Assembly (NCBI GenBank): GCA_946481275.1
Contig: CAMLMV010000083.1
Coordinates: 1 to 15,179, forward strand
Direction of reading: 5' to 3'
Origin: an uncultured Massilia sp.
Lineage (GTDB): Bacteria > Pseudomonadota > Gammaproteobacteria > Burkholderiales > Burkholderiaceae
DNA: 15,179 bases
The notes under the pieces were generated by a model, which was given only the letters and a program-made list of their open reading frames with translations, searched no databases and was not told the DNA's origin. A program made the position numbers and the translations under genes. Shown in pieces: positions 13,628-15,179 of this stretch; position 1 is the first letter of the stretch; the number at the start of each line of letters is the position of its first letter.

Positions 13628-13667
13628 TCGGTTATCGGATTTATGTAAGAATTTATCCGATGACCGA
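13628..13667 (+). promoter_or_regulatory. Hairpin covering the MFS gene start codon
   Basis: The arm CTCGGTTATCGGAT (13627-13640) pairs with ATCCGATGACCGA (13655-13667) over 13 consecutive positions (13628-13640 with 13655-13667), including one G-U, leaving a 14-nt AT-rich loop. The ATG of the efflux gene (13660-13662) is inside the 3' arm. The only purine-rich ribosome site candidate, TAAGAA (13646-13651), is in the loop. This is the geometry of a translational switch, although a DNA operator dyad would look the same. Confidence 0.5.
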
Positions 13668-15105
13668 TACCGACACCATCAAACGCTATCTGCCGTGGCT
13701 GGTGGCAACTGCCCTGTTCATGGAGCAGCTCGACGCCACCATCGTCAACACCGCAGTCCCCAGCATCGCGGCCAGCCTGCAAGTCACGCCGCTCAGCCTC
13801 AAATCCGTCGTCACCAGTTACATCCTCAGCCTGGCCGTGGGCATCCCGGTGAGCGGGTGGATGGCCGACCGCTTCGGCACTCGCCGCGTGTTCTTCACGG
13901 CGATCGCGATCTTCACGGTGGCGTCCGTGCTGTGCGGACTGTCGCTGAACGCACCCATGATGGTCGCGGCCCGCCTGTTGCAAGGCCTCGGCGGCGCGAT
14001 GATGATGCCGGTGGGACGCCTGTCGATCATCCGCACGTTTCCCAAGAACGAGTTGCTGGGCGCGATGAACTTCGTGATCCTGCCGGCGCTGATCGGACCA
14101 CTGCTGGGCCCGACCGTCGGCGGCCTGATCGTGCACTGGGTTTCATGGCGCGCCATCTTCTTCGTCAACGTGCCCGTCGGGCTGCTCGCCCTGTACCTCG
14201 TCTGGCGCCACATGCCGGACTACCACGGGGCCGAGCCGCGTCCGCTGGACGTGATCGGGCTGATCCTGTTCAGCTCGGGTACGGCGATCCTGTCCTGGCT
14301 GCTGGAAGTCTTCGGCGAACACACGCTCGACCCCATGACGGCCGGCCTGATGCTGGCGCTCTCCATCGCCCTGCTGGCCGCCTACGTCTGGCATGCGAAC
14401 GAGGCCCAGTTCCCGCTGCTGCGCCTCGCATTGTTCAAGGTGCGCACGTTCCGCATCTCGGTGCTGGGCGGCTTCATCACGCGCCTCGGCATCGGCGGCC
14501 TGCCCTTCCTGTTGCCGCTGCTGTACCAGCTGGGCCTCAAGCTCGCGCCGTGGCAGTCGGGCCTGTTGATGATGCCGACGGCCGCCGCCGCGATGGGCAT
14601 GAAGCTGATCGCACCGAAAGTCCTTGCACGCTTCGGCTACCGCCAGGTACTCATGTTCAACACGATCTGCATCGGCCTGACGATCGGCCTGTTCGCGCTC
14701 GTCGACGCATCCACGCCGTGGTACGCCATCGCCGGCATCGGCTTGCTGCAGGGCTTTTTCAATTCGCTGCAATTCTCGAGCATGAACACGCTCGCGTATG
14801 CCGATGTGGAATCGAAAGACTCCAGCATGGCCAGCACGATCGCATCGTCGTTCCAGCAGCTGTCGATGAGCTTCGGCCTCGCCGCCGGGTCGATCGTGAC
14901 GGCCTGGTTCCTGGGCCGCGTGCCGCAGACGGACCAGGTGATGGTCACCAGGGCGCTGCACCACGCGTTCATCACGCTGGCCGTGATGACGATGCTGTCG
15001 TCCCTCGTTTTCGCGCGCCTGCGCCGTGACGACGGCGAGAGCATCACGAAGAGCAAGACGGCGACGGCCGTGGCGCAGGATCCGGCGCCGCTGTCCCAAG
15101 CCTGA
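13660..15105 (+). CDS. MFS multidrug efflux transporter, DHA2 family (EmrB/QacA type, 14 TM)
   Basis: A 481-aa proton-driven drug:H+ antiporter of the inner membrane. DHA2 signatures are motif D1 LDATIVNTAVPSIA (24-37) in TM1, motif A GWMADRFGTRRVF (66-78) in loop 2-3, the antiporter motif C GPLLGPTVGG (146-155) in TM5, and SWRAIFFVNVPVG (162-174). Hydrophobic segments fit 14 helices, and the length is normal. It resembles MdtD-like transporters, but no adaptor (EmrA-type) or outer-membrane channel gene is adjacent, so it probably works alone; substrates are unknown. The start at 13660 leaves about 10 residues before TM1, as usual in the family; upstream frame codons overlap pagL and are rejected. 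Ribosome binding is weak (TAAGAA), and the start codon lies in a 13-bp hairpin. A strong terminator follows 25 nt after the stop. Confidence 0.93.
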   Translation: MTDTDTIKRYLPWLVATALFMEQLDATIVNTAVPSIAASLQVTPLSLKSVVTSYILSLAVGIPVSGWMADRFGTRRVFFTAIAIFTVASVLCGLSLNAPMMVAARLLQGLGGAMMMPVGRLSIIRTFPKNELLGAMNFVILPALIGPLLGPTVGGLIVHWVSWRAIFFVNVPVGLLALYLVWRHMPDYHGAEPRPLDVIGLILFSSGTAILSWLLEVFGEHTLDPMTAGLMLALSIALLAAYVWHANEAQFPLLRLALFKVRTFRISVLGGFITRLGIGGLPFLLPLLYQLGLKLAPWQSGLLMMPTAAAAMGMKLIAPKVLARFGYRQVLMFNTICIGLTIGLFALVDASTPWYAIAGIGLLQGFFNSLQFSSMNTLAYADVESKDSSMASTIASSFQQLSMSFGLAAGSIVTAWFLGRVPQTDQVMVTRALHHAFITLAVMTMLSSLVFARLRRDDGESITKSKTATAVAQDPAPLSQA

Positions 15106-15129
15106 ATTGCCGCAATGAACCTGGAAAGC

Positions 15130-15167
15130 AAAAAGCCCGCTCAGTGCATACTGAGCGGGCTTTTCTT
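15130..15167 (+). terminator. Bidirectional intrinsic terminator after the MFS gene
   Basis: GCCCGCTCAGT - GCAT - ACTGAGCGGGC is a perfect 11-bp stem with a 4-nt loop (15135-15145 / 15150-15160), extended to 15 bp by flanking AAAA/TTTT. TTTTCTT follows on the + strand, and five T on the minus strand, so it can serve the MFS transcript and any convergent gene beyond the window. Confidence 0.95.
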
Positions 15168-15179
15168 AATAACTAGCCT

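Overview
The window looks like chromosomal DNA of a high-GC betaproteobacterium. The best guess is Burkholderiales, family Oxalobacteraceae (Massilia/Duganella-like). This rests on GC-rich codon use, TACAAT-type -10 boxes, tandem fadD paralogues, a PagL-like outer-membrane enzyme and the general gene content. It is an inference: no rRNA or marker gene is present. No tRNA, rRNA, CRISPR array, complete insertion sequence or phage gene was seen.

Layout. (1) 96-3548, minus strand: two long-chain acyl-CoA synthetase (fadD) paralogues in tandem, separated by a clear intrinsic terminator. (2) 3549-3836: an intergenic stretch holding a 121-bp element with 17-bp terminal inverted repeats flanked by TATC direct repeats. 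It looks like a MITE or a large structured hairpin. (3) 3837-7052, minus: a solitary molybdopterin/4Fe-4S oxidoreductase followed 9 nt later by a lipoprotein zinc peptidase (COG4324-like). (4) 7192-8406, plus: an M20 amidohydrolase, divergent from the oxidoreductase and overlapping the next operon tail to tail. (5) 8372-11945, minus: a compact five-gene operon encoding a NrtA/SsuA-type ABC substrate-binding lipoprotein, a SCO-family copper chaperone, a membrane-anchored cupredoxin-like protein, an ABC permease and an ABC ATPase. A good promoter and an operator-like palindrome lie upstream. (6) 12027-12926, minus: a beta-hydroxyacid dehydrogenase of the 3-hydroxyisobutyrate type. (7) 13067-15105, plus: a PagL-like lipid A deacylase and a DHA2-family MFS efflux pump whose start codon lies inside a 13-bp hairpin. 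A bidirectional terminator closes the window.

How the genes work together. The two FadDs activate fatty acids for beta-oxidation or lipid synthesis. The five-gene operon is the most unusual unit. Its ABC parts alone would be called a nitrate/sulfonate/taurine importer. However, a SCO protein and a cupredoxin-fold protein are inserted between the binding protein and the permease, and four of the five genes are joined by ATGA overlaps or an 11-nt overlap. This suggests one machine linking ABC uptake to periplasmic copper or thiol chemistry. The cupredoxin keeps the Cys-His-Met copper cluster but has Gln where the first His ligand is expected. To my knowledge this arrangement has no established function. 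The remaining genes are ordinary metabolic or envelope functions.
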